This document shows, in pieces, positions 7,171 through 12,710 of a stretch of DNA of 12,710 nucleotides. This DNA comes from Candidatus Omnitrophota bacterium. Lineage in GTDB: Bacteria > Omnitrophota > JAUWXU01. The position numbers were made by a program, and so were the translations under genes. The stretch lies in the NCBI GenBank assembly GCA_030616145.1, contig JAUWXU010000006.1:1-12710 (forward strand), read 5' to 3'. The notes under the pieces are model-generated. The model ran no database searches. It had not been told where the DNA came from and was given only the letters and a program-made list of their open reading frames with translations. Every line of letters starts with the position of its first letter. Positions within the stretch are counted from its first letter, which is position 1.

Positions 7171-7704
7171 ATGAATTGGTTTATGGGACTCAAGAAGACG
7201 ATAACGGATAACCCACATAAAGCGTTAAGTCTGCTTGCTGCAGCTTGTATGATAGCTGTTACACTAGGGATTCTTTTTGTTAATTATATGTCTTTAGTGT
7301 ATAAATTTAGGCCATATGTTGGCATTCAAGATGTGGGCCACTGGCTTGAAGAAGACAAAATAAATTTTATAGTAAGACTGCAAAATACAGGTATAGTTCC
7401 TGCTAATAATGTTCAACTTGTTTGTAAAATTGAAGGTGGGAAAGCTGGTAATATGAATGTATTGGGGGAAGCAAAAAGTACATCAACGGTTGTGTTTCCT
7501 AAGGCTCCGCAGAATCGTCCAGTTATTTTGTCTACTAGTAAGGAGAGCATGGCTATTATACGCAGAGGAGGAGTGGATGTTAATTTAAGGATTATAATAA
7601 CATATGACGGAAGAGGACGAGATAAATATACAATCGAATGTTTGTATGGATATAAACGTAACGGACAAGGTAAATTTGTCCTTATAACGGGTGAGGCCAA
7701 TTGA
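7171..7704 (+). CDS. Membrane-anchored protein with probable extracytoplasmic beta domain
   Basis: A 177-residue protein with a short basic N-terminus (GLKKTITDNPHK), one hydrophobic helix at about residues 17-39 (ALSLLAAACMIAVTLGILFV), and a remaining domain of about 130 residues rich in alternating hydrophobic residues (INFIVRLQNTGIVPANNVQLVCKI, VDVNLRIIITYDG, YTIECLYGY). The pattern VRLQNTGxxPANNVQL resembles the strands of immunoglobulin-like or CARDB-type beta sandwiches found outside the membrane; this is inference without a profile. The N-in orientation follows from the positive charges before the helix. A strong ribosome-binding site at 7157-7164 is spaced six bases from the ATG. It is coupled to the 58-aa peptide gene and is the last gene of the island. 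No specific function is recognised. Confidence 0.75.
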   Translation: MNWFMGLKKTITDNPHKALSLLAAACMIAVTLGILFVNYMSLVYKFRPYVGIQDVGHWLEEDKINFIVRLQNTGIVPANNVQLVCKIEGGKAGNMNVLGEAKSTSTVVFPKAPQNRPVILSTSKESMAIIRRGGVDVNLRIIITYDGRGRDKYTIECLYGYKRNGQGKFVLITGEAN

Positions 7705-7765
7705 TTAATTATATTGTTGAAAATAAGGGCAAAGGGCTCAGTCCTCAACAATCAACAAATTAATC
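7703..7765 (+). repeat. REP-like repeat copy, inverted, inside a stem-loop
   Basis: Bases 7734-7757 (gggctcag tcctcaacaatcaaca) are the reverse complement of the repeat at 4687-4709 apart from one indel and a few changes; CTCAACAATCAACA matches the complement of copy 1 at 13 of 14 positions. The repeat forms the right side of a hairpin: GATTAATT (7703-7710) pairs with AATTAATC (7758-7765), and ATTGTTGA (7713-7720) with TCAACAAT (7745-7752). The hairpin starts at the stop codon of the preceding gene and might also end its transcript, although no U-run follows. Confidence 0.6.
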
Positions 7766-7884
7766 TAAATCTTAGCAATTATATTTAGGACTTTATATGT
7801 TCTTTTTTACTCTTTTTGATTTTAAAGGCCGGGAATGGGGCCGTTCCTAAAGGGGACATTTGTAAGATCAAAAAAATCGGCGGG

Positions 7885-7913
7885 TTGACAGGTAGAATCG
7901 CCAATGCTACAAT
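7885..7913 (+). promoter_or_regulatory. Consensus promoter of the PPC-domain gene
   Basis: TTGACA (7885-7890), a 17-base spacer and TACAAT (7908-7913) form a near-perfect sigma70-type promoter. The ATG at 7925 lies only 11 bases beyond the -10 box, so the 5' untranslated region would be at most a few bases. Confidence 0.8.
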
Positions 7914-7924
7914 AACCAATAACC

Positions 7925-8368
7925 ATGAAATATTCACAGGCCAAGCAGGGAAGGATATTTGTTATCCGTCTTGAAGATGGGGATATTATTCATCAGGAGA
8001 TTGAAAAATTTGCTCGTGAAAAATCCATTAAAGCCGGGGCTTTAATCATCCTCGGAGGAGCTGATCCGGGTAGTAAGCTTGTGGTCGGTCCTGAGCATGG
8101 ACGCAAAGAACCGATTGTCCCGATGGAACATATCCTTGATAATGTCAATGAAATAACAGGAACAGGGACTATTTTTCCTGATGAAAAAGGTAAGCCTATC
8201 TTGCATATGCATATAGCCTGCGGAAGAGAGACATCCACAATAACCGGATGTGTTCGTAGGGGTGTAAAGGCATGGCATGTATTGGAGGTTATCTTATTTG
8301 AATTGATTGACACTACAGCAGTTCGTGTTTTGGATCCGGTTACCGGATTTGAATTGCTAAGACCATAA
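7925..8368 (+). CDS. PPC (DUF296) domain DNA-binding-type protein
   Basis: A 147-residue single-domain protein. The sequence from GRIFVIRLEDGDIIHQEIEKFA through IKAGALIILGGADPGSKLV to KPILHMHIACGR and CVRRGVKAWHVLEVILFEL is the typical PPC/DUF296 fold. His94, His96 and His118 are placed like the three metal ligands of bacterial PPC proteins, so a bound zinc ion is plausible. Plant proteins with AT-hooks use this domain for trimerisation. The stand-alone bacterial forms have no settled function, although they are often annotated as DNA-binding proteins. No AT-hook is present. There is no Shine-Dalgarno site before the ATG, in line with a leaderless or nearly leaderless mRNA. The gene stands alone between the island and rplM, with its own promoter. 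Confidence 0.87.
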   Translation: MKYSQAKQGRIFVIRLEDGDIIHQEIEKFAREKSIKAGALIILGGADPGSKLVVGPEHGRKEPIVPMEHILDNVNEITGTGTIFPDEKGKPILHMHIACGRETSTITGCVRRGVKAWHVLEVILFELIDTTAVRVLDPVTGFELLRP

Positions 8369-8404
8369 TGCAAAATAAGATGCAAGTTTTAGTCTAGCCT
8401 TCCC

Positions 8405-8420
8405 CGAGCAATCCCGCTCG
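8405..8420 (+). terminator. Weak hairpin after the PPC-domain gene
   Basis: CGAGC (8405-8409) pairs with GCTCG (8416-8420) around a 6-base loop, 37 bases after the stop codon. The nearest long T-run (8441-8447) is about 20 bases further on, so intrinsic termination here is doubtful. Confidence 0.3.
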
Positions 8421-8456
8421 CCACTTTCTTTGTATCCAATTTTTTTATAACTGTGC

Positions 8457-8485
8457 TTGACAAAGACGGATTAATATGGTATATT
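8457..8485 (+). promoter_or_regulatory. rplM-rpsI promoter
   Basis: TTGACA (8457-8462), a 17-base spacer and TATATT (8480-8485) match the sigma70 consensus closely. The start should fall near 8492, giving a leader of about 34 bases before the first rplM ATG. Confidence 0.85.
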
Positions 8486-8520
8486 TTGGGGTTACATTTT
8501 CTAATCAATTTAAACAGGAT

Positions 8521-8556
8521 TAGGTATGCAGAAGACATTAGGTATGCAGAAGACAT
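8521..8556 (+). repeat. 18-bp tandem duplication at the rplM start
   Basis: The unit taggtatgcagaagacat occurs twice without change (8521-8538 and 8539-8556). It contains a weak ribosome-binding stretch, the start codon and the first codons of rplM. Because 18 is a multiple of three, both ATGs (8526 and 8544) are in frame. Confidence 0.95.
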
Positions 8557-8975
8557 TTATACCAAAAGACAGAGATATTAAGAGAGAATGGTATCTGATA
8601 GATGCCCAGGATAAGATTCTGGGCCGGCTGGCTACGGTCGTTGCTTCGATTTTAAGGGGTAAAAATAAGCCTATATACACCCCTCACATTGACACCGGTG
8701 ACCAGGTAATAGTGATTAACGCTGCCAAGATCAAGGTTACTGGTGATAAGTTAGAACAAAAGATGTATAAATATTATTCTGGTTATCCCAGTGGGCAGAG
8801 AGAGGTAAAATTGGGTTCGCTGTTACTCAAGAAGCCGCAAGAGGTTATCTATCATGCTGTTAAGGGGATGCTACCCCACAATAAACTGGGCAGTAAGATG
8901 CTTAAGAAGTTAAAGGTCTATCCTGGAAAGGAACATTCTCAACAGGCGCAGGAACCAATAGTTTTGGAGGTATGA
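8526..8975 (+). CDS. rplM: Large-subunit ribosomal protein L13
   Basis: A ribosomal protein of 149 residues from the first ATG, or 143 from the second. Bacterial L13 is about 142-150 residues long. Family hallmarks are visible: [20 protein letters not shown], the basic [26 protein letters not shown] block, KYYSGYPSG, and [24 protein letters not shown]. It binds 23S rRNA and is an early assembly protein of the large subunit. The start region is duplicated, so the N-terminus may be [11 protein letters not shown] or just MQKTF. AGGAT at 8516-8520 favours the upstream ATG, while the TAGGT of the repeat unit precedes each. The stop overlaps the start region of rpsI, the usual coupling for this ribosomal protein pair. 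Confidence 0.97.
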   Translation: MQKTLGMQKTFIPKDRDIKREWYLIDAQDKILGRLATVVASILRGKNKPIYTPHIDTGDQVIVINAAKIKVTGDKLEQKMYKYYSGYPSGQREVKLGSLLLKKPQEVIYHAVKGMLPHNKLGSKMLKKLKVYPGKEHSQQAQEPIVLEV

Positions 8976-9391
8976 TGAAAGGTAAGCCAATGGAAGATAA
9001 GCCAAAAGATGTATTTTGGGCTACTGGCCGCAGAAAGACCGCTGTAGCCAGGGTCAGAATTTTTAGCGGCAAGGGCAAGATTAATATAAATGGAGAGTCC
9101 TCAGAAAAGTATTTTCCAAGGGAAATACTTCAGTGGATTGTTAAACAGCCGTTCGATGTTACCGAGTCCGCCGGAAAATACGATATTATAGCCAACGTCA
9201 GGGGTGGCGGAAAGAGCGGTCAAGCCGGGGCTGTTCGTCATGGTATAGCAAGGGCACTGGTTAAAGTTAATTCCAGCCTGAGGCAGCCGTTACGTGAGGC
9301 CGGCTTTATAACCCGTGACCCCCGGATGAAGGAACGTAAAAAATACGGTCAGAAAGGAGCAAGAAAAAAGTTCCAGTATTCCAAACGATAA
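8975..9391 (+). CDS. rpsI: Small-subunit ribosomal protein S9
   Basis: A ribosomal protein of about 130-138 residues. [20 protein letters not shown], the central [24 protein letters not shown] stretch, [10 protein letters not shown], and the C-terminal [24 protein letters not shown] are the conserved S9 pattern. The basic tail, ending in Lys-Arg, reaches the P-site tRNA in the ribosome. Three ATGs compete: 8972 (directly abutting GGAGGT at 8966-8971), 8975 (three bases from it, chosen here) and 8990 (with AAAGG upstream). The last would give [13 protein letters not shown], closest to typical S9 N-termini. The gene ends before a strong terminator at 9421-9466. Confidence 0.96.
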   Translation: MKGKPMEDKPKDVFWATGRRKTAVARVRIFSGKGKININGESSEKYFPREILQWIVKQPFDVTESAGKYDIIANVRGGGKSGQAGAVRHGIARALVKVNSSLRQPLREAGFITRDPRMKERKKYGQKGARKKFQYSKR

Positions 9392-9420
9392 TTATTAGAA
9401 TATAGATATAGTTTTTTAAT

Positions 9421-9466
9421 AAACCTATCTTGCTTCATCTCTCGTGTTGACAAGATAGGTTTTTTA
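9421..9466 (+). terminator. Intrinsic terminator after rpsI
   Basis: AAACCTATCTTG (9421-9432) pairs perfectly over 12 bases with CAAGATAGGTTT (9451-9462), followed by TTTATTTT. This is a strong rho-independent terminator. Its right arm also carries the last two bases of the -35 box of the argC promoter. Confidence 0.9.
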
Positions 9467-9475
9467 TTTTATACT
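9447..9475 (+). promoter_or_regulatory. argC operon promoter, embedded in the rpsI terminator
   Basis: TTGACA (9447-9452), a 17-base spacer and TATACT (9470-9475) form a close consensus promoter. The -35 box lies in the loop and right arm of the upstream terminator. Transcription would start near 9482, with the argC ATG at 9539 preceded by GAGG (9528-9531). No clear ARG-box operator was recognised. Confidence 0.85.
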
Positions 9476-9538
9476 ATGTAAGCATACAACTTAGAAAGTT
9501 TGAGGACGGGCGTAAGATTACTATAACGAGGTAAAAAT

Positions 9539-10564
9539 ATGCTGAAAGTTGCGATTGTTGGAGCCACTGGATATACCGGTGAAGAGCTCATACGGTTGTT
9601 GGTTGACCACCCAAAAGTGAAGATAACTTCTCTCACTGCCAAAATAGACAAGCCACAGAATATCTCTGAGATTTTCTCCAGACTTTCCGGCAGGATAGAT
9701 CTTCAGTGTGCCAACCTGGAGAACGTTGATGATGTGGCTGCGATTAGTCATCTGGTTTTTTTGGCTCTGCCCCATCGGGTTTCTATGAAGTTTGCTCCCC
9801 AATTTTTGCAATTGGGCAGGAAGGTAATAGATTTGAGTGCGGATTACAGATTAAAGGATACAGAGCTCTATGGAACCTGGTATAAGGTAGTGCATTCCAG
9901 CCCCGATCTTGTGCAAAAGGCCGTGTATGGTTTGCCGGAGTTATACAGAGCAGAAATAAAAAAGGCTGACTTAGTTGCTAACCCCGGTTGTTATCCAACA
10001 GGCATTATTCTTGGCTCGGCCCCTTTGCTGAAGAAAGGTTTTGTTGATGTTTCAGAGATTATCATTGACGCCAAGACAGGTCTGAGCGGTGCGGGAAGAA
10101 AGGCGGCTCTGGATTTACACTTTTCAGAGATAACCGGAAATCTGAAGGCCTATAAGATTAATCAGCACCAGCATATGCCTGAGATATCTCAGGAACTGAC
10201 AAACCTAGCCGGTGAATCAGTCAAGATAGTTTTTGTGCCGCATTTAGTGCCGTTAAACAGGGGAATATTAAACACTATCTATTTCAAAAAGTCCAGGAAG
10301 ATGGGGTTGAAGGAGGCCCTAGACCTATATAAAGATTTTTATAAAGACGAACCATTTGTCAGAGTCAAGCCCAGCGGTCAATTTCCTCAAATCAAAGAGG
10401 TTTTTGAGACCAACTTTTGCGATATCGGCATATGGACTGAACAACACAGCGATACTTTAATAGTTATTTCGGCGATCGACAATTTGGGTAAAGGTGCTGC
10501 CGGCCAGGCGGTACAGAATATGAATATAATGTATAATTTTAAAGAAACAGCAGGGTTGTTGTAG
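9539..10564 (+). CDS. argC: N-acetyl-gamma-glutamyl-phosphate reductase
   Basis: A 341-residue cytoplasmic enzyme for the third step of arginine synthesis, the NADPH-dependent reduction of N-acetylglutamyl phosphate to the semialdehyde. The N-terminal Rossmann motif is VGATGYTGEEL (residues 7-17). The catalytic cysteine is Cys151 in LVANPGCYPTG, and the conserved KTGLSGAGRKA and NQHQHMPEI blocks follow, the latter with active-site histidines. Length and motifs fit the type 1 ArgC family. It is the first gene of an argC-J-B-D operon; the argJ ATG follows 15 bases after its stop, with its ribosome-binding site (AGAGGT, 10569-10574) in the gap. Confidence 0.96.
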   Translation: MLKVAIVGATGYTGEELIRLLVDHPKVKITSLTAKIDKPQNISEIFSRLSGRIDLQCANLENVDDVAAISHLVFLALPHRVSMKFAPQFLQLGRKVIDLSADYRLKDTELYGTWYKVVHSSPDLVQKAVYGLPELYRAEIKKADLVANPGCYPTGIILGSAPLLKKGFVDVSEIIIDAKTGLSGAGRKAALDLHFSEITGNLKAYKINQHQHMPEISQELTNLAGESVKIVFVPHLVPLNRGILNTIYFKKSRKMGLKEALDLYKDFYKDEPFVRVKPSGQFPQIKEVFETNFCDIGIWTEQHSDTLIVISAIDNLGKGAAGQAVQNMNIMYNFKETAGLL

Positions 10565-10579
10565 CCAAAGAGGTATTAG

Positions 10580-11767
10580 ATGAAATTAATAAATGGTGGG
10601 ATAACTGCTGCGCGGGGTTTTAAGGCCGGCAGTGTTCACTGCGGAATTAAAAATAGAAACAAGGACCTGGCGCTTATTTATTCCGCTGTTCCGGCAGCGG
10701 CTGCCGGGGTATTTACTACCAGTAGATTTCAGGCAGCGCCGATAAAGGTTAGCAAAGAACATTTGAAGGCCGGATACATTCAGGCCATTCTGGTAAATAG
10801 CGGTAATGCGAATAGCTGTAATGGCCGGGCAGGATTAGAGGCCGCCCGCAAACTTGCCAGACTAACAGCCTTAAGGTTGCGGATAAACAAGAAGGCAGTT
10901 CTATTGGCCTCAACCGGTATTATTGGCAAACCATTGCCTGTCGACAAAATCGCCAATGCCCTGCCTCAGTTAATAGAACAGTTGAGTTATGATGGCGCAT
11001 CATCCGCGGCCCGGGCGATTATGACCACCGATACCAGGACCAAACAGGCGGTTGTGAAATTGCGGATTAGAGGAAAGACAGTTACCATTGGGGCAATGGC
11101 TAAAGGCGCGGGTATGATATCGCCTGATTTAGCCACAATGCTTGTATTTATTAATACTGATCTAAATATTTCCAGCTCAGCCTTAAATAGGGCGCTAAAG
11201 GAATCGGTAGCCAATTCATTTGGCCTGATTACCGTAGATGGCGATATGAGCACCAATGATACGGTTTTTATCCTGGCCAATGGTCTGGCTGCCAATCCGA
11301 AGATAACATCGGCCGGAGCAGATTTTTATATCTTTCAGAAAGGTCTGAACCGGGTAACCAGATTTTTGGCCAGAACCATAGTGGAAGATGCTGAAGGGGC
11401 AACCAAGTTTATTGAGATTACTGTTAAGGGCGGAAGAAAAGAAGGAGATGTTCGGCAGGCGGCATTTAAGATAGCCAATTCTCCGTTGGTGAAGATAGCC
11501 CTCGCGGGCAGCAGCCTCAACTGGGGAAGGATACTGGCCAGTTTAGGAAGTTCAGGGATAAAATTCAGAGAGAATTTGGTCGATCTCTATCTTGGCAATC
11601 TTAAGGTGTTCTCCAGAGGGAGTTCTTTAGGAGTAAACAAAAAGAGATTGAAGAATATCGTCAGCGCAAAAGAAGTGAAAATTTTAATAGATCTTCATTC
11701 CGGCAGTCATCAGGTCACTGTCTGGACTAGTGATTTAACCGAGAAATACGTAAGACTAAATAAATGA
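10580..11767 (+). CDS. argJ: Glutamate N-acetyltransferase (ornithine acetyltransferase)
   Basis: A 395-residue enzyme that moves the acetyl group from N-acetylornithine to glutamate, allowing the acetyl cycle of arginine synthesis. Many homologues also make N-acetylglutamate from acetyl-CoA; which type this is cannot be told from sequence. ArgJ is made as a precursor that cuts itself before a threonine. The site is visible as KGAGMISPDLATMLVF, with Thr186 the new N-terminal nucleophile of the beta chain. The oxyanion-hole motif ASTGIIGKPLP (from residue 110) and the C-terminal WTSDLTEKYVRLN are also present. Its stop overlaps the argB start (ATGA), so the two are coupled. The gene is complete and of normal length. 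Confidence 0.96.
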   Translation: MKLINGGITAARGFKAGSVHCGIKNRNKDLALIYSAVPAAAAGVFTTSRFQAAPIKVSKEHLKAGYIQAILVNSGNANSCNGRAGLEAARKLARLTALRLRINKKAVLLASTGIIGKPLPVDKIANALPQLIEQLSYDGASSAARAIMTTDTRTKQAVVKLRIRGKTVTIGAMAKGAGMISPDLATMLVFINTDLNISSSALNRALKESVANSFGLITVDGDMSTNDTVFILANGLAANPKITSAGADFYIFQKGLNRVTRFLARTIVEDAEGATKFIEITVKGGRKEGDVRQAAFKIANSPLVKIALAGSSLNWGRILASLGSSGIKFRENLVDLYLGNLKVFSRGSSLGVNKKRLKNIVSAKEVKILIDLHSGSHQVTVWTSDLTEKYVRLNK

Positions 11768-12624
11768 TGGAAGAATACATAAAAAAGGCTGATATATTAA
11801 TCGAGGCCCTTCCCTATATCAAAACATTCCGCCACAAGGTGGTAGTTGTAAAATTTGGCGGGAGCATGATAATGGATCAACAGTTGAGGAGGGGAGTTTT
11901 ACAGGATATAGTATTTTTGAGCTCTGTGGGAATCAGGCCTGTTTTGGTCCACGGAGGAGGCCCGATAATAAATCAACGGATCAAGGCATTAAGGGAACAG
12001 CCACAATTTGTGGAGGGGTTGAGGGTAACTGACAAAAAAGAAATCTTGGTAATAGTTAGAACTCTTTCTGATTTAAACAAACAACTCGTAAAAGAAATTA
12101 AGGAATTAGGCGGTGGAGCCAGTGGTTTGGACGAGACCTGCAAGATTCTAAGGGTTAAAAAACATCACTTAGCCAAGACCATCGGCTGCGTGGGTGAAGT
12201 AACTTCAGTAAATAGTTTGCCGATAGTTAGATTGCTCCGTAAAGAATTTATTCCGGTTATTGCGCCTATCGGCGTGGCAAGGGGTCATCGCAATTACTAT
12301 AACATTAACGCTGACCAAGCCAGTGCCCATATTGCTGCTTCCTTAAGCGCTGAAAAGCTTATGCTGTTGACCAATGTCAAGGGTATAAGGGAAGATATTG
12401 ACAAAGAGGAATCCTTGATTTCTACCCTGGGTGTCGGTCAGGTAGAGAAGTTGATTGAGAGTAAGGCCATTCAGAGTGGGATGATTCCCAAGGTCAGGGC
12501 AGCAATCCTTGCCCTGCAGAGCAAGGTTAAGAAGACCCATATTATTGACGGCCGGCTTAAGCATTCACTGTTGTTAGAGGTATTTACTGATAAGGGTATC
12601 GGGACAGAGATTGTAAAAAAATAA
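11764..12624 (+). CDS. argB: Acetylglutamate kinase
   Basis: A 286-residue amino acid kinase that phosphorylates N-acetylglutamate, the second step of arginine synthesis. The family motifs are VVVKFGGSMI (Lys and the glycine loop for ATP) and LVHGGGPIIN, with a C-terminal GMIPKVRAAILAL block. The N-terminal extension EEYIKKADILIEALPYIKTF matches the mobile helix of hexameric, arginine-inhibited acetylglutamate kinases, which is absent from the arginine-insensitive E. coli type. This fits a pathway with ArgJ, where this enzyme is the control point. ATG at 11764 overlaps the argJ stop; an in-frame ATG at 11767 is an alternative. No clear ribosome-binding site is seen, so translation probably depends on coupling. 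Confidence 0.96.
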   Translation: MMEEYIKKADILIEALPYIKTFRHKVVVVKFGGSMIMDQQLRRGVLQDIVFLSSVGIRPVLVHGGGPIINQRIKALREQPQFVEGLRVTDKKEILVIVRTLSDLNKQLVKEIKELGGGASGLDETCKILRVKKHHLAKTIGCVGEVTSVNSLPIVRLLRKEFIPVIAPIGVARGHRNYYNINADQASAHIAASLSAEKLMLLTNVKGIREDIDKEESLISTLGVGQVEKLIESKAIQSGMIPKVRAAILALQSKVKKTHIIDGRLKHSLLLEVFTDKGIGTEIVKK

Positions 12625-12634
12625 TAAAATAATC

Positions 12635-12710
12635 ATGAAGACTAAAGAAGTTATAGACTTATACGATAAATATGTAATGCCTACTTACAAACAAACCCCT
12701 GTTGTTTTAG
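12635..12710 (+). CDS. argD: Acetylornithine aminotransferase, N-terminal fragment
   Basis: The last 76 bases open with ATG and read MKTKEVIDLYDKYVMPTYKQ followed by TPVVL, running off the window end. The YDKYVMPTYKQTPVVL stretch is the usual N-terminus of ArgD, the pyridoxal-phosphate enzyme that converts N-acetylglutamate semialdehyde to N-acetylornithine. Position right after argB in a C-J-B-D order supports this. Only 25 codons are visible, so catalytic residues cannot be checked. Confidence 0.85.
   Translation, partial: MKTKEVIDLYDKYVMPTYKQTPVVL

Larger units (their letters stand above)
4322..7765 (+). mobile_element. Probable degenerate integrated island at a tRNA site
   Basis: The stretch between ileS and the PPC-domain gene begins with a tRNA gene broken in its anticodon stem-loop, continues through an att-like repeat region, and carries five genes that are AT-rich compared with the flanking housekeeping genes. 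A REP-like repeat lies near both ends in opposite orientation and also inside. No integrase, transposase or second tRNA half was found. The left edge is well supported by the tRNA break. The right edge is a guess, placed at the last repeat copy and its hairpin before the PPC-domain gene's promoter at 7885. The unit could instead be several independent insertions. Confidence 0.45.

Noticed and set aside
7413..7751. Minus-strand frames over island and housekeeping genes
   Set aside because: They lie opposite well-supported + strand genes, have no recognisable motifs or ribosome-binding sites, and read as shadows.
4687..7757. A classical transposon with terminal inverted repeats
   Set aside because: The outer repeats are related and inverted, but there is no transposase, no clear target-site duplication (gggaagctta on the left, aattaatcta on the right), and a further copy lies inside. 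REP-like elements explain this better.
7827..7880. Another REP-like or transposon remnant (ggaatggggccgttcctaaa, then ggggacattt)
   Set aside because: It looks like REP-associated sequence seen in other genomes and has short inverted segments (TTTTTGAT / ATCAAAAA), but no second copy in the window supports it.
9475..9488. ARG-box-like operator near the argC transcript start
   Set aside because: Only short 4-base palindromes (TATG/CATA, TGTA/TACA) are present; they do not match known ARG boxes.

Overview
The window shows a conserved bacterial housekeeping backbone interrupted by one AT-rich accessory island. All recognisable genes are on the + strand. The gene content (proC, yggT, purine nucleoside phosphorylase, ileS, then rplM-rpsI and argCJBD), consensus sigma70-type promoters and Shine-Dalgarno sites indicate a bacterium. 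The argC-J-B-D order directly after rplM-rpsI, with moderate GC, suggests an uncultured lineage such as Omnitrophota or a deltaproteobacteria-like group. That placement is inference only.

Layout: (1) 2-4287 is a tightly packed run: the 3' part of proC, a YggT-family membrane protein, a trimeric-type purine nucleoside phosphorylase and ileS, with very short gaps or overlaps. (2) Behind ileS, at 4322-4362, lies the 5' half of a tRNA gene with a CAT anticodon. The tRNA stops matching just after the anticodon loop and runs into an att-like stretch: a 14-bp palindrome, paired direct repeats and a GGGGCACA doublet. No integrase gene is present. (3) About 4540-7765 holds five accessory genes without clear housekeeping roles: an unknown protein, a HEPN-like protein (RNEIEH), a tetratricopeptide/SNAP-like domain fused to a two-helix K+ channel, a 58-aa two-helix membrane peptide, and a membrane-anchored protein with a probable extracytoplasmic domain. 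Copies of a REP-like repeat (core TGTTGAATGTTGAGACCT) sit at the left edge, in the middle and, inverted, at the right edge. (4) 7885-8368 is a PPC/DUF296-domain gene with a consensus promoter so close to the ATG that its mRNA should be nearly leaderless. (5) 8457-9391 is rplM-rpsI, with its own promoter and a perfect 18-nt tandem duplication of the rplM start region. (6) 9421-12710 is the arginine operon argC-argJ-argB-argD (argD cut by the window end). Its promoter overlaps the rpsI terminator.

Functionally, the flanks serve proline and arginine synthesis, purine salvage and translation. The most likely place for a new system is the island: its cargo combines a potential RNase-fold protein with several membrane proteins, including a ligand- or partner-gated-looking K+ channel, next to a broken tRNA integration site. 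A defence or stress role is a hypothesis, not something the sequence proves.
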